A stretch of DNA of 64,000 nucleotides. Origin: Thermogemmatispora onikobensis. GTDB lineage: Bacteria; Chloroflexota; Ktedonobacteria; Ktedonobacterales; Ktedonobacteraceae. Below, in pieces: positions 36,222 to 47,332 of the stretch (positions within the stretch are counted from its first letter, which is position 1; each line of letters starts with the position of its first letter). The translations under genes were made by a program, and so were the position numbers. The DNA is taken from NCBI RefSeq assembly GCF_001748285.1, contig NZ_BDGT01000024.1, positions 1-64,000 of the forward strand. Reading direction: 5' to 3'. The notes below the pieces were generated by a model that was not told the DNA's origin, did not search any database, and was given only the letters and a program-made list of their open reading frames with translations.

Positions 36222-37118
36222 CTACAGCTCGCCTGCGCCGGCCACCACCTCAAGAATCTGCGTCGTAATGCTGGCCTGGCGGGCCTTGTTGTAGGCCAGC
36301 GTCAAATCATCGACCAGCTCGTTGGCATTGTCGGTAGCGTTCTTCATCGCCACCATACGTGCCGACTCCTCGCTTGCCCGCGCCTCAAGCAAGGCCAGAT
36401 AGACCTGGACATCCACATAGCGCGGCAGCAAAGCCTCGAAGATGGCCCCCGGGTCCGGCTCGTAGATATAGTCAATGCGCTGACGCTCGCTGCTCCCCTC
36501 ACTTCGCGGCGGCTGCACCGGCAGCAGCTGGATCGCCACCGGCTGCTGCGAGGTCGTGCTCACAAAGCGGGCGTAGACCAGGTAGACGACGTCCACCTCG
36601 CCGCTCAGGAACGCATCCATTGCCACCTGAGCCACCGCCGACGCATCGTTCATCGAAGGGTTATCACTCAGCTGTGTAAACTCGGCCAGCAAGTGCTGCT
36701 GCGTCCGCACAACGAAGTCGCGCCCCTTGCGGCCAATAGCCACGAATGAGACAGCCGGACGCTGTCCCTCGGCCCGCTGCACCTCTTCCTGAATCTCCAG
36801 CGCCGTCGAAGCCGCTTTACGGTTAATATTGCTCGGCAGCGCGCCGCAGAAGCCGCGGTTAGGCGAGATCACAATGAGGCCGACACGCTTCACCGGACGG
36901 CTGCGTAGCAAGGCCAGCTCACTGCCCAGATCCTCGCCGGCCACCGTCGCCAGGCGTGACACCAGCTCTCGAATCTGCTCCGCATAAGGGCGCGCCCGCT
37001 GGACCCGCTCCTGCGCGCGCCGCATGCGGCTGCTGGCGATCATCTGGAAGGTGCGCGTAATCTGAGCAATATTCTTGACCGTCCTGATGCGCCGCCGAAT
37101 CTCGCGGGTTGATGGCAT
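36222..37118 (-). CDS. atpG: F-ATP synthase gamma subunit
   Basis: Central rotor shaft. It has 298 residues, with the N-terminal helix STREIRRRIRTVKNIAQITR and the C-terminal helix RMVAMKNATDNANELVDDL, the two halves of the coiled coil. The Rossmann-like middle domain carries VISPNRGFCGALPSNI. The DNA gap to atpD is about 220 bases, longer than in most atp operons. AGGAGG precedes the start. Confidence 0.96.
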   Translation of the reverse strand: MPSTREIRRRIRTVKNIAQITRTFQMIASSRMRRAQERVQRARPYAEQIRELVSRLATVAGEDLGSELALLRSRPVKRVGLIVISPNRGFCGALPSNINRKAASTALEIQEEVQRAEGQRPAVSFVAIGRKGRDFVVRTQQHLLAEFTQLSDNPSMNDASAVAQVAMDAFLSGEVDVVYLVYARFVSTTSQQPVAIQLLPVQPPRSEGSSERQRIDYIYEPDPGAIFEALLPRYVDVQVYLALLEARASEESARMVAMKNATDNANELVDDLTLAYNKARQASITTQILEVVAGAGEL

Positions 37119-37135
37119 AGCTCTCCGCCTCCTAG

Positions 37136-38698
<1,563 letters not shown>

Positions 38699-39138
38699 CG
38701 TCTTTCCTCCTCAGGTAGTCTCTCCTCGCCATAGAGGCCAGCCGGAACAAGGAGCCGATCCACGCAGACGCCGAATCACAAAGCGAAGCGGCCTGCGTGC
38801 ACAGGCCAGCCCGGCATAAGCCTGCTGTGCCGGCCTCAGACTAAGAGGACGGCGGGCAACAACAAGGCGGACCAGTAGACAGCAGGGCAGCCGGCCCGTT
38901 ACGGACGAGAGCGAGCGATGGGCAAAACGCTAAAGTACAGATTCACCAACTGGCGAACGAGAAGCAAACGAGTAAACAAACAGACAAAAGAGCAACGGCC
39001 AACAACCAGAGAGTTGAGGAGCCGACGCCTCAACTCGCAGCCAACGGGCCTCACTGCCTGCAGCGCTCCAGTCAGAGTCAGCCGGGCCAGGGCAGGCAGG
39101 CAGGCAGACAAGAAGACAAGGCTGATCCGATTCCTGCT
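38699..39138 (-). other. 440-base spacer between atpH and atpA
   Basis: No gene is seen. The segment contains a (GGCA)4 tract at 39091-39106 and imperfect short repeats of the AAAC/GTTT type, and is more AT-rich in the middle than its neighbours. No convincing promoter was found on the minus strand. It is unusual for this point in an atp operon. Confidence 0.6.
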
Positions 39139-39783
39139 CTACTGAGTGCGTGTCGGCTCAGGGCGGTCCCTGGCTGGTGGATCGTTGACCGTCGCCAATT
39201 CGGCGGGCAATTCCAGCGAAGCCAGCAGTTCAGAGCTATGGGCGGCAGTCTCCTGCAGCAAGCGCTGCTGAAGGGTAGCCAGCCGATGCTGGACGCTGGC
39301 ATCGATGACCTCATCGCCGACGCGGGCGATGATCCCTCCCAGAATCTCCGGCTCGACCTTTGTCTGCAGGATAATCTCTTTTCCAGTTCTTCGCTCTAAC
39401 GCCTGCTTCACACGCTGAAGCGCGGCCTCATCGAGAGGCGCCGCCGTAATCACCTCGGCGATTGCCTGGTTCTTATACCGAAGTACGAGCTGTTCGAGTT
39501 CGCGCGCAATATTCGGCATCAACTCGACCAGATTACGCTGGACCACCAGCAATGCGAGATTGAGCGACGTCGGCAGAACCCGCGACGCAAGCGCCTGACG
39601 CAGCGCCTGCTCCTTGCGCGCCAGGGGGATTTTCGGCTCGCTCAGCAGATAGGCCATCTTGCGCTGGGCAAACAATTCAGCGATGGAGCGCACTTCGTCG
39701 AGAGTGCGATCAATCGTCTGCTGCTGCCGCGCGATAGTGAAGATAGCTTCAGCGTAGCGGCGTGCGATCGCTCCCTTAAGCAT
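39139..39783 (-). CDS. atpH: F-ATP synthase delta subunit
   Basis: Peripheral stalk subunit that joins the b dimer to the top of F1. It has 214 residues, starts LKGAIARRYAEAIFTIARQ and has the C-terminal signature VEPEILGGIIARVGDEVIDASV. The tail of about 30 residues beyond the family end is Pro/Arg-rich. The start overlaps the atpF stop by one base (TAATG). Confidence 0.94.
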   Translation of the reverse strand: MLKGAIARRYAEAIFTIARQQQTIDRTLDEVRSIAELFAQRKMAYLLSEPKIPLARKEQALRQALASRVLPTSLNLALLVVQRNLVELMPNIARELEQLVLRYKNQAIAEVITAAPLDEAALQRVKQALERRTGKEIILQTKVEPEILGGIIARVGDEVIDASVQHRLATLQQRLLQETAAHSSELLASLELPAELATVNDPPARDRPEPTRTQ

Positions 39784-40310
39784 TACTGTCCCTTCGTAGC
39801 CTGGCTGGCGTTGACGAACTCTTCAACCAGGCGGCGGTTATCACTGCTATCGACGGACTTACTGATCACTTTACCGGCGGCAGCGATTGAGAGGTTGACC
39901 ACCAGGCGACTCAGGTCGGCACGAGCGCGGGCGGCCTCCTGGCGGATACGCTCAACCTGCTGCTGCTCGATCTGGCGGGCGCGCGCCAGGGCCTCCTCCT
40001 CGATGCGACGGGCCTCGCGCTCGGCGGCGCGCTGGGCGTTAGCGATGACCTCCTGGGCCTCGCGACGTGCCTCCGCCAGCAGCTGCTCTGCGCGGGCGGT
40101 GGCATTCTTCAGCTCCTCCCGCGCTCGCTCGGCGTTCTCGATGCCCTCGCGGATAATGGCGGCGCGTCTATCAAGCATGCGCTGAACAATGGGCAAAGCC
40201 CACTTGCGCAGAAGAATCAACACGATGATGAAGCTAACGAGCTGCGAGAGGAAAGCAAAGGTATTGATACCCAGGCCCTCTAGCGGACTCGCTGCGAGAA
40301 TCAAAGTCAC
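39783..40310 (-). CDS. atpF: F-ATP synthase b subunit
   Basis: Membrane-anchored peripheral stalk, 175 residues. One N-terminal membrane helix (FAFLSQLVSFIIVLILLRKW) is followed by a long charged helix for dimerisation (RAREELKNATARAEQLLAEA), then AGKVISKSVD near the end. It is followed directly by atpH. The c-subunit gene is 308 bases upstream. Confidence 0.95.
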   Translation of the reverse strand: MTLILAASPLEGLGINTFAFLSQLVSFIIVLILLRKWALPIVQRMLDRRAAIIREGIENAERAREELKNATARAEQLLAEARREAQEVIANAQRAAEREARRIEEEALARARQIEQQQVERIRQEAARARADLSRLVVNLSIAAAGKVISKSVDSSDNRRLVEEFVNASQATKGQ

Positions 40311-40618
40311 GCCGACCCCCTCCTTTTTTCTTCAATCAAGGCGTGCGTTTCACGCTCTCCATACATGCGGGTAAGCCAAGGGGAGACCGATCAAAAAAAT
40401 CCTCGGAACCATCGTATTCCTCGCCCGCTCCCTCGAATGGGGGAACAGCTTGCGAAGTAGTGATAGGCACGATGTGTGTTGGACATACCCGCATTGTCAG
40501 GCGCGCTACATGCGTTCGTTCCGGCAGGCGGGACGAGCAGCCCGCGAGGCACTCCGGGCGGAGCCGGGCGCCTGCTTCGGCGGGCCAGCTCGTCTTCTCC
40601 TTGCCTGTCCCTACCAGC
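40311..40618 (-). other. 308-base spacer between atpE and atpF
   Basis: No gene, tandem repeat or promoter is seen. AAAAAAGGAGGGGG lies at its left end as the atpF ribosome site. Confidence 0.5.
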
Positions 40619-40903
<285 letters not shown>

Positions 40904-41133
40904 TCAAGCGGGCAAGTAAAGTACGTATGAATTGAACGGTAACAAGCAATTCAAGAGCGCCTGCCTTGCGGCCTCGCTCGGCCAGGCCAGGCAAGCGGCG
41001 CCCCTCGCTCAGCCTGCGCTGCACCCGCACTGGAGTGAACCCGCGGCACTCGGAGCAATCAGGCGGGCGCGTTCACAAGAGAACCTCCCCGACCAGGCGG
41101 CTGAGGAGGCTCGCAGACGGCGAGGTGCAGGCA

Positions 41134-42072
41134 CTACGCGGCGGCCTTCTCCCCTTGTAGTACCTTCTGCTCCTCTTCGACAAGATGCTCCTCGTGAGCC
41201 TCGTGACTGGTGGTGCCGATCTCCATGAAGACCAGCGTCAGCAGGGAGAAGATCAGGGCCTGCATCACCGCGACGAAGATCTCAAAGGGAATGAAGATGA
41301 TCGCGGCGACGAATGGCAGGATGAAGGCAAACGCAGCCAGCACAAGGCTACCAGCGAAGATGTTGCCAAAGAGACGGAAGGAGAAGGAAATGATACGCGC
41401 GGCTTCGGAGATGATCTCCAGCAGCCCGACAACAACATCGATAAGGCCCATTGGGCCTTTGCGTAGTGCTCGGAAATTGAAGTACTTTGACAGGTGCTCT
41501 TTGGCACCCAGATGGTAGAAGCCGAAGAACTGGGTTGCCCCCACCGAAAGCAGGGCCATTGCCACCGTCAGGTTAAGATCGGTGGTCGGCGGACGGAACC
41601 AGGGGATAATCAGGTTCGAAATGTTGCCAAAGAGGAAATGAATCGGCCCCAACGAGAGCGGCTGACACGAAGGCAGGAAGCCCAGGACCGGCGCGCAGTT
41701 GCCTCCCACATGGGCGACCTCCTCTCCTTTGAGCGTGCCAATGGTGTCAACACCCGGCAGCACGTCCATCAGGTTGGCGACCAGAATGAAGATGAAGAAG
41801 GAGGCGACCCACGGGAAGAAACGCGCCGCTTTCTCCTTCCGCGAGCCAACCACACCGTTGACCAGATTCACCACAAATTCGACGATCCACTCCACGAAGT
41901 TTTGAAAACCCGAGGGGATCAGCGAAGCGTTGCGTGTGCCAAAGTAGAAAAAGGCAACCAGAGCAAGAATGGTAATCCAGGTGCATAATAGCGTATTGGT
42001 TATCGGAAAGATACCGCCTGGATTCCATATGACCTCTGGTGCCAGGGATACCTCAGGAAATTTCCAGAGCAC
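41134..42072 (-). CDS. atpB: F-ATP synthase a subunit
   Basis: Stator channel of the Fo motor, 312 residues and five to six membrane helices. The essential Arg is in SFSFRLFGNIFAGSLVL, and the C-terminal helix LQALIFSLLTLVFMEIGT-like stretch (here VMQALIFSLLTLVFMEIG) is complete. It has an extended, His/Glu-rich hydrophilic tail (TTSHEAHEEHLVEEEQ). The gap to atpE is 299 bases and contains no gene. Confidence 0.95.
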   Translation of the reverse strand: MLWKFPEVSLAPEVIWNPGGIFPITNTLLCTWITILALVAFFYFGTRNASLIPSGFQNFVEWIVEFVVNLVNGVVGSRKEKAARFFPWVASFFIFILVANLMDVLPGVDTIGTLKGEEVAHVGGNCAPVLGFLPSCQPLSLGPIHFLFGNISNLIIPWFRPPTTDLNLTVAMALLSVGATQFFGFYHLGAKEHLSKYFNFRALRKGPMGLIDVVVGLLEIISEAARIISFSFRLFGNIFAGSLVLAAFAFILPFVAAIIFIPFEIFVAVMQALIFSLLTLVFMEIGTTSHEAHEEHLVEEEQKVLQGEKAAA

Positions 42073-42131
42073 TCAATATCCTCCATCCGAATCGTGCTCT
42101 GCGTGGCCCGGTCTGTCAACGTCGACGCCGT

Positions 42132-42359
42132 CTATCTCATGCTTGAGAAGAAGGTTTTAAATAAACGGTACGCGCCGTATATTCCCGTAATCAGGCCAAG
42201 CAGCAGCCCGAGAAGTATACACAACGGTGCGGTACGCAACACGCCATCCAGGTAGTGACCGAGAATGGCTCCTGCAGCAATGGGGACTGCAATCGTGAAC
42301 CCCAATCCTCCCACTGGCCCCACGATTTCCCACAGGGTGGGGGGAGGCTTCTTACTCAT
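42132..42359 (-). CDS. AtpI/AtpZ-like accessory membrane protein
   Basis: 75 residues with two membrane helices (GGLGFTIAVPIAAGAILGHY and LCILLGLLLGLITGIYGAYR). Its position at the head of the atp operon and its size fit AtpZ or AtpI, which help c-ring assembly or carry Mg/Ca in other bacteria. I cannot separate the two from sequence. It is followed by atpB 59 bases downstream. Confidence 0.85.
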   Translation of the reverse strand: MSKKPPPTLWEIVGPVGGLGFTIAVPIAAGAILGHYLDGVLRTAPLCILLGLLLGLITGIYGAYRLFKTFFSSMR

Positions 42360-42385
42360 CCTTTTGTTGTCCCGCTTGTCTCACG

Positions 42386-42394
42386 ATTATATCA
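42386..42394 (-). promoter_or_regulatory. Second -10 for the atp operon (TGaTATAAT)
   Basis: Extended -10 on the minus strand, nearer to the start than the main promoter and lacking its own -35. Transcription from it would give a leader of about 20 bases. Confidence 0.5.
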
Positions 42395-42404
42395 TACCGT
42401 GAGG

Positions 42405-42434
42405 ATTATAGCATAAGGCTGACTGTCTGTGCAA
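42405..42434 (-). promoter_or_regulatory. Main promoter of the atp operon
   Basis: On the minus strand, TTGCAC (42434-42429), an 18-base spacer and TATAAT (42410-42405), about 45 bases upstream of the first operon gene. Confidence 0.75.
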
Positions 42435-42742
42435 CGCAATGACAGCATCCCTCAAGCGCCTTCGCTCCCGGCTCGCTTCCTGTCGCAAGCCGCTCTCTCG
42501 CCTTCAGAGAGCAGGCAGCCGACAAGCCGGGCCGCCTCTTCAATTGCGTATTTCTACGGATAGCCCTGCTCAGGTCCCAGCGGCCCGGCTGCCGGGGGCC
42601 AGGGCTGCTCTGCTCTCCCCGCTCCTTGCTCTGCAGGGCCGTGTCTATTATTTATGCACTCCGGTGGTAAGTGGCCCTCTCTTGCTGGCCTGCCGGAAGA
42701 GGCTGGTCGGCAGAGCTGTGTAGCGCGGCGCGGCCCTATGCG

Positions 42743-42770
42743 GATCAGATCAGATCAGATCAGATCAGAT
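42743..42770. repeat. (GATCA)5 tandem repeat overlapping a stop codon
   Basis: Five perfect pentamers plus GAT. The TGA stop of the NarL-type regulator lies in the unit nearest the gene, so most copies lie downstream of the coding region. Confidence 0.9.
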
Positions 42771-43448
42771 GAGCTTGCGCTCGCGGGCCTTGCTCGCGGC
42801 CTGGGTACGGTTAGTCACCTGCAGCTTGCTCAAGATGTTGGAAACGTGGTTTTTGACGGTACCCTCGGCCAGACAGAGTTGTTGGGCGATCTCGCGATTG
42901 CTGGCTCCCTGGGCCAGTAATCGCAGGACTTCTCGCTCGCGGGTGCTCAGCTCCTCTCTCACGCCTTCGCTGCTCTGGAGCTGGCTCTGGCTCCCTTTTT
43001 CTCGCCGGCCAAACTCGATGAGCAGCTTGCTGGCGATACTCGGTTGAATGAACGGCTCCCCCTGAGCAACCCGGCGGATGGTGGCCGCCAGCTCTTCGGC
43101 GGGCAGGTCCTTGAGCACGTAGCCCGCCGCCCCGGCTTTGATGGACTCGAAGACGTAGTCGTCGTAGTCGAAGGTGGTCAGGATGATGATCTTTGCCTCC
43201 GGGTAGGCGCTCAAGATAGCGGCGGTTGCTTCAACCCCGCTCATGAGGGGCATCTGGATATCCATCAAGACAATGTCTGGTCCCTGACCGGCCTGTCGCA
43301 GCTCTCGGTAGCGCCTGACCGCCTCCTCGCCGTTCGCGGCCTCGCCCACAACCTCCATGCCTGGTTCCAGATCGAGAATGGTGCGCAGGCCCTGGCGCAT
43401 CAGCGTCTGGTCCTCGCAGAGGAGCAGCCGGATAACTGGTGTCGACAA
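42765..43448 (-). CDS. NarL/FixJ-family response regulator
   Basis: 227 residues from a TTG start at 43448, supported by GAGGGAGG directly upstream; no ATG or GTG fits the receiver start. The receiver is intact: acidic pair in LLLCEDQTLMRQG, phosphoacceptor Asp in DIVLMDIQMP, Thr in IIILTTFDYDD and Lys in GYVLKDLP. The LuxR-type helix-turn-helix follows (LSTREREVLRLLAQG, EGTVKNHVSNILSKLQV). No kinase gene is adjacent, so it is an orphan regulator here. Contrast the degenerate receiver encoded at 7834. Confidence 0.9.
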   Translation of the reverse strand: MSTPVIRLLLCEDQTLMRQGLRTILDLEPGMEVVGEAANGEEAVRRYRELRQAGQGPDIVLMDIQMPLMSGVEATAAILSAYPEAKIIILTTFDYDDYVFESIKAGAAGYVLKDLPAEELAATIRRVAQGEPFIQPSIASKLLIEFGRREKGSQSQLQSSEGVREELSTREREVLRLLAQGASNREIAQQLCLAEGTVKNHVSNILSKLQVTNRTQAASKARERKLI

Positions 43449-43851
43449 TGCTGACCTCCCTCTTCTGTCTAGCTGGCGGCTGGCGGGGCGCTGGTGGTCG
43501 CTGCTTTTCGCTCTGATCCTTTCCACTTCCTCTCCCCTCCCTCTTCCCGGGCTGCGGCTGCGACCCCTTCCCTCTATAGGATATTCTATCTCTTCTGCTG
43601 AGAGATGAACAGTGACATCTCTGTCGCGCGCACAAATTTTGTCGAGGCTTAACGGGTTCTTTGAGGGAATTTTACAGAGCTATAACGCTGCTGGCTGAAG
43701 ATTCTCTTGAGGGGTGCTGTGGGGGGGCTGAGGGAGGGAGGGAGGGCTGGCCAGGGTCAGGGCTGATGGTTGCTCTGGTCTGCCCGCTGTGGTGAGGCGC
43801 GGGGGGAAAGAGACGAGGACGGTGTAGAGCAGGAGACAAAGGAGGACTGCG
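43449..43851. other. Divergent intergenic region, regulator / glycosyltransferase
   Basis: 403 bases with no gene. Several AT-rich hexamers (TAGAAT on the minus strand near 43580, TATAAC on the plus strand near 43682) could be -10 elements, but none has a good -35. The right end is purine-rich with GGGA repeats. Confidence 0.5.
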
Positions 43852-45024
43852 ATGCGGGTCGCGATTATTACTGAGAATTTCTTGCCCAAGCTGGATGGGG
43901 TGACGCGCACGCTGGCGCGACTCCTCTCTCATCTGGAGAGCAGCGGCCACCGGGCGCTCTTGTTAGGCCCGCGCTGTGGAATGCGTGAGTATGCCGGGGC
44001 GGAGATTGTGACGACGCCTGGCCTGCCGTTGCCTTTCTACCCAGAACTCAAGTTCAACTTTTTCCGTCCTCTCTTTGTGAAGAAGCTCCAGGAGTTCCAG
44101 CCTGATGTCATCCATGTTGTCGATCCCGTCGTGCTGGGTGCCGTGGGGGTGGCCGTGGCCAGGCTGCTGCGGCGCCCCCTTGTCTCTTCCTACCATACCA
44201 ATCTCGCCGCCTATTGTCGTCATTTTGGCTTTCCCTGGGCAACAGGCCCTATGTGGCGCTACAATCGCTTTCTGCACAATCACTGCTCTCTGACCTTCTG
44301 CCCGTCTCCTTCGACAGCCAGGGCGTTGCGCTGTCAGGGCTTTCAGCGTGTGCGGCTCTGGCCCCGCGGTGTGGACAGCACGCTCTTTCGACCTGAGCGT
44401 CGCCGCTCTGCCCTGCGTGCTGCCTGGCTGGGTACTACTGAGGAGAAGGCAGACGAGCGCTGTGTCTTGCTCTATGTAGGGCGCATCTCCCGAGAGAAGA
44501 ATCTCCTGTTGTTGGCTAACGCTTATCGTCAGCTGGATCATCGTCACTGCCATCTGGTGGTGGTTGGTGGGGGGCCGGCCATGACGGAGCTGCGCCAGGC
44601 TCTGGCCGGGCTGCCGGTCACGTTTACCGGCTATCTCACTGGCGAGGCCCTGGCGGAGGCCTATGCTTCTGCCGATGTCTTTGCCTTCCCGTCGGCCACC
44701 GAGACCTTTGGCCAGGTGGTCCTTGAAGCGATGGCCTCCGGCCTGCCAGTGGTCGCGCTGCAGGCCGAAGGGGTCTGCGATCTGGTGATCCCGCAGGAAC
44801 AGGGTCTGTTGCTGGACCCCACTGGTCTTAGCCCGGAGGCCCAGGCCGCCGCCTATCGGCATTTGCTCGCTCGTCTGATCTACGAGCGAGCAACACGGGA
44901 GCGTATGCGCTCCGCAGCGCTCGCTCAGGCTGCCAGATATAGCTGGTATGAGGCGATGGAGTCGCTGCTGCGTGGCTATGAGGAAGTGATTCGGCAGAGA
45001 GAGCAGACGCTGCTGGCGGCTTGA
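43852..45024 (+). CDS. Family GT4 glycosyltransferase (SqdX/MgtA-like)
   Basis: 390 residues in a two-Rossmann GT-B fold. The start VAIITENFLPKLDGVTRTLARLL, whose core is ITENFLPKLDGVTRT, is typical of the sulfoquinovosyl- and mannosyltransferase group. The donor-binding half contains LYVGRISREKN, VVVGGGPAMTELR and ATETFGQVVLEAMASGLPVV with the E-x7-E-type motif. A role in glycolipid or glycan synthesis is likely, with the exact sugar unknown. GGAGGAC lies just upstream. It is probably cotranscribed with the PAP2-like gene. Confidence 0.9.
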   Translation: MRVAIITENFLPKLDGVTRTLARLLSHLESSGHRALLLGPRCGMREYAGAEIVTTPGLPLPFYPELKFNFFRPLFVKKLQEFQPDVIHVVDPVVLGAVGVAVARLLRRPLVSSYHTNLAAYCRHFGFPWATGPMWRYNRFLHNHCSLTFCPSPSTARALRCQGFQRVRLWPRGVDSTLFRPERRRSALRAAWLGTTEEKADERCVLLYVGRISREKNLLLLANAYRQLDHRHCHLVVVGGGPAMTELRQALAGLPVTFTGYLTGEALAEAYASADVFAFPSATETFGQVVLEAMASGLPVVALQAEGVCDLVIPQEQGLLLDPTGLSPEAQAAAYRHLLARLIYERATRERMRSAALAQAARYSWYEAMESLLRGYEEVIRQREQTLLAA

Positions 45025-45122
45025 TGGGTTCACCTGCCGAGTGGTGGGCATCCCTGAACCTGGATGGAGCGCTGCCGGCCTGTGTAGGACGCGGCATGAA
45101 GTTATAGGAAGAAAGACGCCCG

Positions 45123-45821
45123 ATGTCCAGATTGTTCCCAGAAACTGCCCTCGATAGGGCTGGCGGGCGCCAGGCTCTCGCTCAGCAAGACTCCCAGGCG
45201 TTCGCTGATCCTCAAGCACTGAGGCGTGAGCCTTCAGCACGTGTTTTGCGCCTCGCGCGCGGCATTTCATTGTTGTGTTCACCGGCTGCTGTCTCGGTGC
45301 CGTTTGTTCTGCTGGTGGCCCTCTATCGCTCCTCTTCGCTCTGGCCCTCGCTCGGCTTCGCGCTCCTAACGCTCGGCTTTGTCTGTGCTGGCCCCCTGTT
45401 CTATGTGCTTCTGGCTATGCGCCTGGGGCTGGTGAGCGATCTTGACCTCACGCGCCGCCACGAGCGCTGGCATCCTTTCCTCGTCAGTCTGCTCTCCTAT
45501 GGCCTGGGATTGCTCTTGCTCCTCCTGCTGCATGCGCCGCGGAGCCTGGAGCTGGCGCTTAGCCTGACCTTGCTGGTGGGGGGGCTCCTCCTGCTGATTA
45601 CCCTCTGGTGGAAGATCAGCATCCATGCGGCAACGCTAGCCGGAGCGGCCACGGTCTTGACTGTCCTCTATGGCCTGGTTTTCCTGCCATCCTTCCTTCT
45701 GCTGGTGCTTGTCTGCTGGTCGCGGGTGGCTTTAGGGCGCCATACCCCTGCTCAGGTAATCAGCGGGGCCCTGCTCAGCATGGGTCTGGCTCTGGGCCTG
45801 CTCCTCCTGGTGGGCCTCTAA
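45123..45821 (+). CDS. PAP2-like integral membrane protein
   Basis: 232 residues. A hydrophilic N-terminus of about 45 residues is followed by five or six membrane helices. SIHAATLAG and SRVALGRHTPAQVISGALLS match the last two motifs of the PAP2 lipid phosphatase family (His in each). The first motif, K-x6-RP, is not obvious; LDLTRRHERWHPF is the nearest candidate. It probably acts on a polyprenyl or phosphatidate phosphate, or is an inactive relative. It lies about 100 bases after the glycosyltransferase. Confidence 0.72.
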   Translation: MSRLFPETALDRAGGRQALAQQDSQAFADPQALRREPSARVLRLARGISLLCSPAAVSVPFVLLVALYRSSSLWPSLGFALLTLGFVCAGPLFYVLLAMRLGLVSDLDLTRRHERWHPFLVSLLSYGLGLLLLLLLHAPRSLELALSLTLLVGGLLLLITLWWKISIHAATLAGAATVLTVLYGLVFLPSFLLLVLVCWSRVALGRHTPAQVISGALLSMGLALGLLLLVGL

Positions 45822-45873
45822 GCCTGTGCCTTCTTCCTCCCTTCTCGGTCCAGTGCCAAAAGCGGACCGACTT

Positions 45874-45930
45874 GCAGGCAGTGAAAGGCCAGAGCAACGG
45901 CAAAGGCAGCCCCGGCCTTTCACTGCCTGC
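45874..45930. repeat. 17-base perfect inverted repeat
   Basis: GCAGGCAGTGAAAGGCC (45874-45890) and its exact complement (45914-45930) with a 23-base loop. It lies 50 bases after the PAP2-like gene. It would form a very stable hairpin; no T-run follows. Confidence 0.85.
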
Positions 45931-45972
45931 TCAGAACCTGGCACGGTGTAGGGGCAGCCGCGTCCTTCTCTC

Positions 45973-46002
45973 TTGACTTTCCATGCTCTTGCTTTCTATA
46001 CT
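45973..46002 (+). promoter_or_regulatory. Promoter upstream of the 2-hydroxyacid dehydrogenase
   Basis: TTGACT, an 18-base spacer and TATACT. Transcription should begin near 46009, leaving a leader of about 340 bases. Confidence 0.6.
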
Positions 46003-46348
46003 GCTCCAGAACAATTCCCTGAGTCTGCATAACTATTGTATGTGTGTTTCTTGCTGACTGCGATGAAAGGCTATTTGCTGCAGAAGCTTGTCTCGCTGCT
46101 AAGGTTGAGCAAGCAAACAAGCTCTTTTTGCCCTGGTGCTGGCCTCCACCTCACTGGTAGGTGGGGTGGGGCGGGGGCCTTGGGGGCTTTGCCAGAGGCA
46201 AGGACCGCCCAAGCAACGGCTTGCCAGAAAGCAGCCAATTCGGATAGACTGAGGGAAGAGACGCGGTGACGCTCAGCGAGCCTGTTTTCACTCTGCCGTT
46301 ATACTATCTCGGCAAATGCTCGTCTGATCAGGTAAGGAGAGTCTGGCA

Positions 46349-47332
46349 GTGAGTCAACATCAGAGTCTGAAAGTGCTCTGTACCTTCCCCTTCGATGAAG
46401 AAGCGCTGGGGAAGATTCGCGAGGCGGCCCAGGGCGAAGTTGTGCTGGCCACACAGGACGAGGAGCTGGCGGCGCAGGCGGGGGATGTCGAGGTCATCTG
46501 TGGCTTCTGGTTACCCAAGAACATCCGTCAGCTTGCCCCGCGTCTGCGTTGGCTCCAGTTCGCTGGCGCGGGCGTTGATGGCCTGCGTGACACGGGTCTG
46601 CTTGATTCTGCCAGTGGAGTGATGGTAACCACTGCCACTGGAATCCATGCCTCAACTATTGGGGAGTATGTCTTTGGCAGCATGATCATGTTCAATCGTT
46701 CCTGGCCCGAGCTGGTACGTCTGCAGGATCGCCGTATTTGGGGCAACACCGCCTGGTATCATCTGCGCACGCTAGAACTCTATGGGCAGACGCTGGGAAT
46801 CATTGGCGTGGGCCACATTGGGCGCTACGTTGCGCGCCTGGGACGGGCTTTCGGCATGCGCGTCTTGGGAGTGAGGCGCTCGGCCAGGGGTGGCGAGCAG
46901 GACCAGGATGTCGAGCGCTATTATACGTTCAGCCAGTTGCGTGAGATGCTGCCGCTGTGTGACTATGTTGTGATTGCGACGCCGCTCACCCCTGAGACGG
47001 AGCGCTTGATCGGCGAGCCGGAGCTACGTGCTATGCGCCGAACCGCTTATCTGGTCAATGTCGCTCGTGGGCGAGTCATCGACGAACAGGCCCTGATTCG
47101 CGCCCTGAGCGAGGGCTGGATTGCCGGGGCAGGTCTCGATGTAACTGAAGTGGAGCCGCTTCCCCAGGACAGCCCGCTCTACTCGCTACCCAATGTCATT
47201 CTAACGCCCCATATTTCGGGTGAAAGCATTCACTATGGTGCCCGGCTGGCCTCGCTCTTTGCCGATAACCTCCAACGTTATCGCCGTGGCGAGCCGCTAC
47301 GCAATCGCTATGATCCAGAGCGCGGTTACTGA
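46349..47332 (+). CDS. D-2-hydroxyacid dehydrogenase family protein
   Basis: 327 residues from a GTG start with AAGGAGAG upstream. The NAD(P)-binding motif is LGIIGVGHIGRYVARLGRAF. The catalytic Arg is in LVNVARGRVIDEQAL, the Glu lies in VTEVEPLPQDSPLYSLPN, and the His is in VILTPHISG. The substrate cannot be decided (phosphoglycerate, glyoxylate/hydroxypyruvate and others all fit). It stands alone with its own promoter region. Confidence 0.9.
   Translation: MSQHQSLKVLCTFPFDEEALGKIREAAQGEVVLATQDEELAAQAGDVEVICGFWLPKNIRQLAPRLRWLQFAGAGVDGLRDTGLLDSASGVMVTTATGIHASTIGEYVFGSMIMFNRSWPELVRLQDRRIWGNTAWYHLRTLELYGQTLGIIGVGHIGRYVARLGRAFGMRVLGVRRSARGGEQDQDVERYYTFSQLREMLPLCDYVVIATPLTPETERLIGEPELRAMRRTAYLVNVARGRVIDEQALIRALSEGWIAGAGLDVTEVEPLPQDSPLYSLPNVILTPHISGESIHYGARLASLFADNLQRYRRGEPLRNRYDPERGY

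Larger units (their letters stand above)
42360..42764. other. Intergenic region, atp operon / NarL-type regulator
   Basis: 405 bases. They hold the two atp promoters at the left end and a 7-base-stem hairpin (GCTCTCT with AGAGAGC) at 42492-42512. The (GATCA)5 tract starts at the right end. No gene is seen. Confidence 0.55.
45822..46348. other. Intergenic region with long inverted repeat and a promoter
   Basis: 527 bases without a gene. It holds a 17-base perfect inverted repeat (45874-45930) and a consensus promoter (45973-46002). Another -10-like TATACT lies at 46300-46305, close to the dehydrogenase start, without a good -35. Confidence 0.6.

Noticed and set aside
42492-42512. Hairpin as terminator of the NarL-type regulator
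   Set aside because: Over 250 bases from the stop, only a 7-base stem and no T-run.
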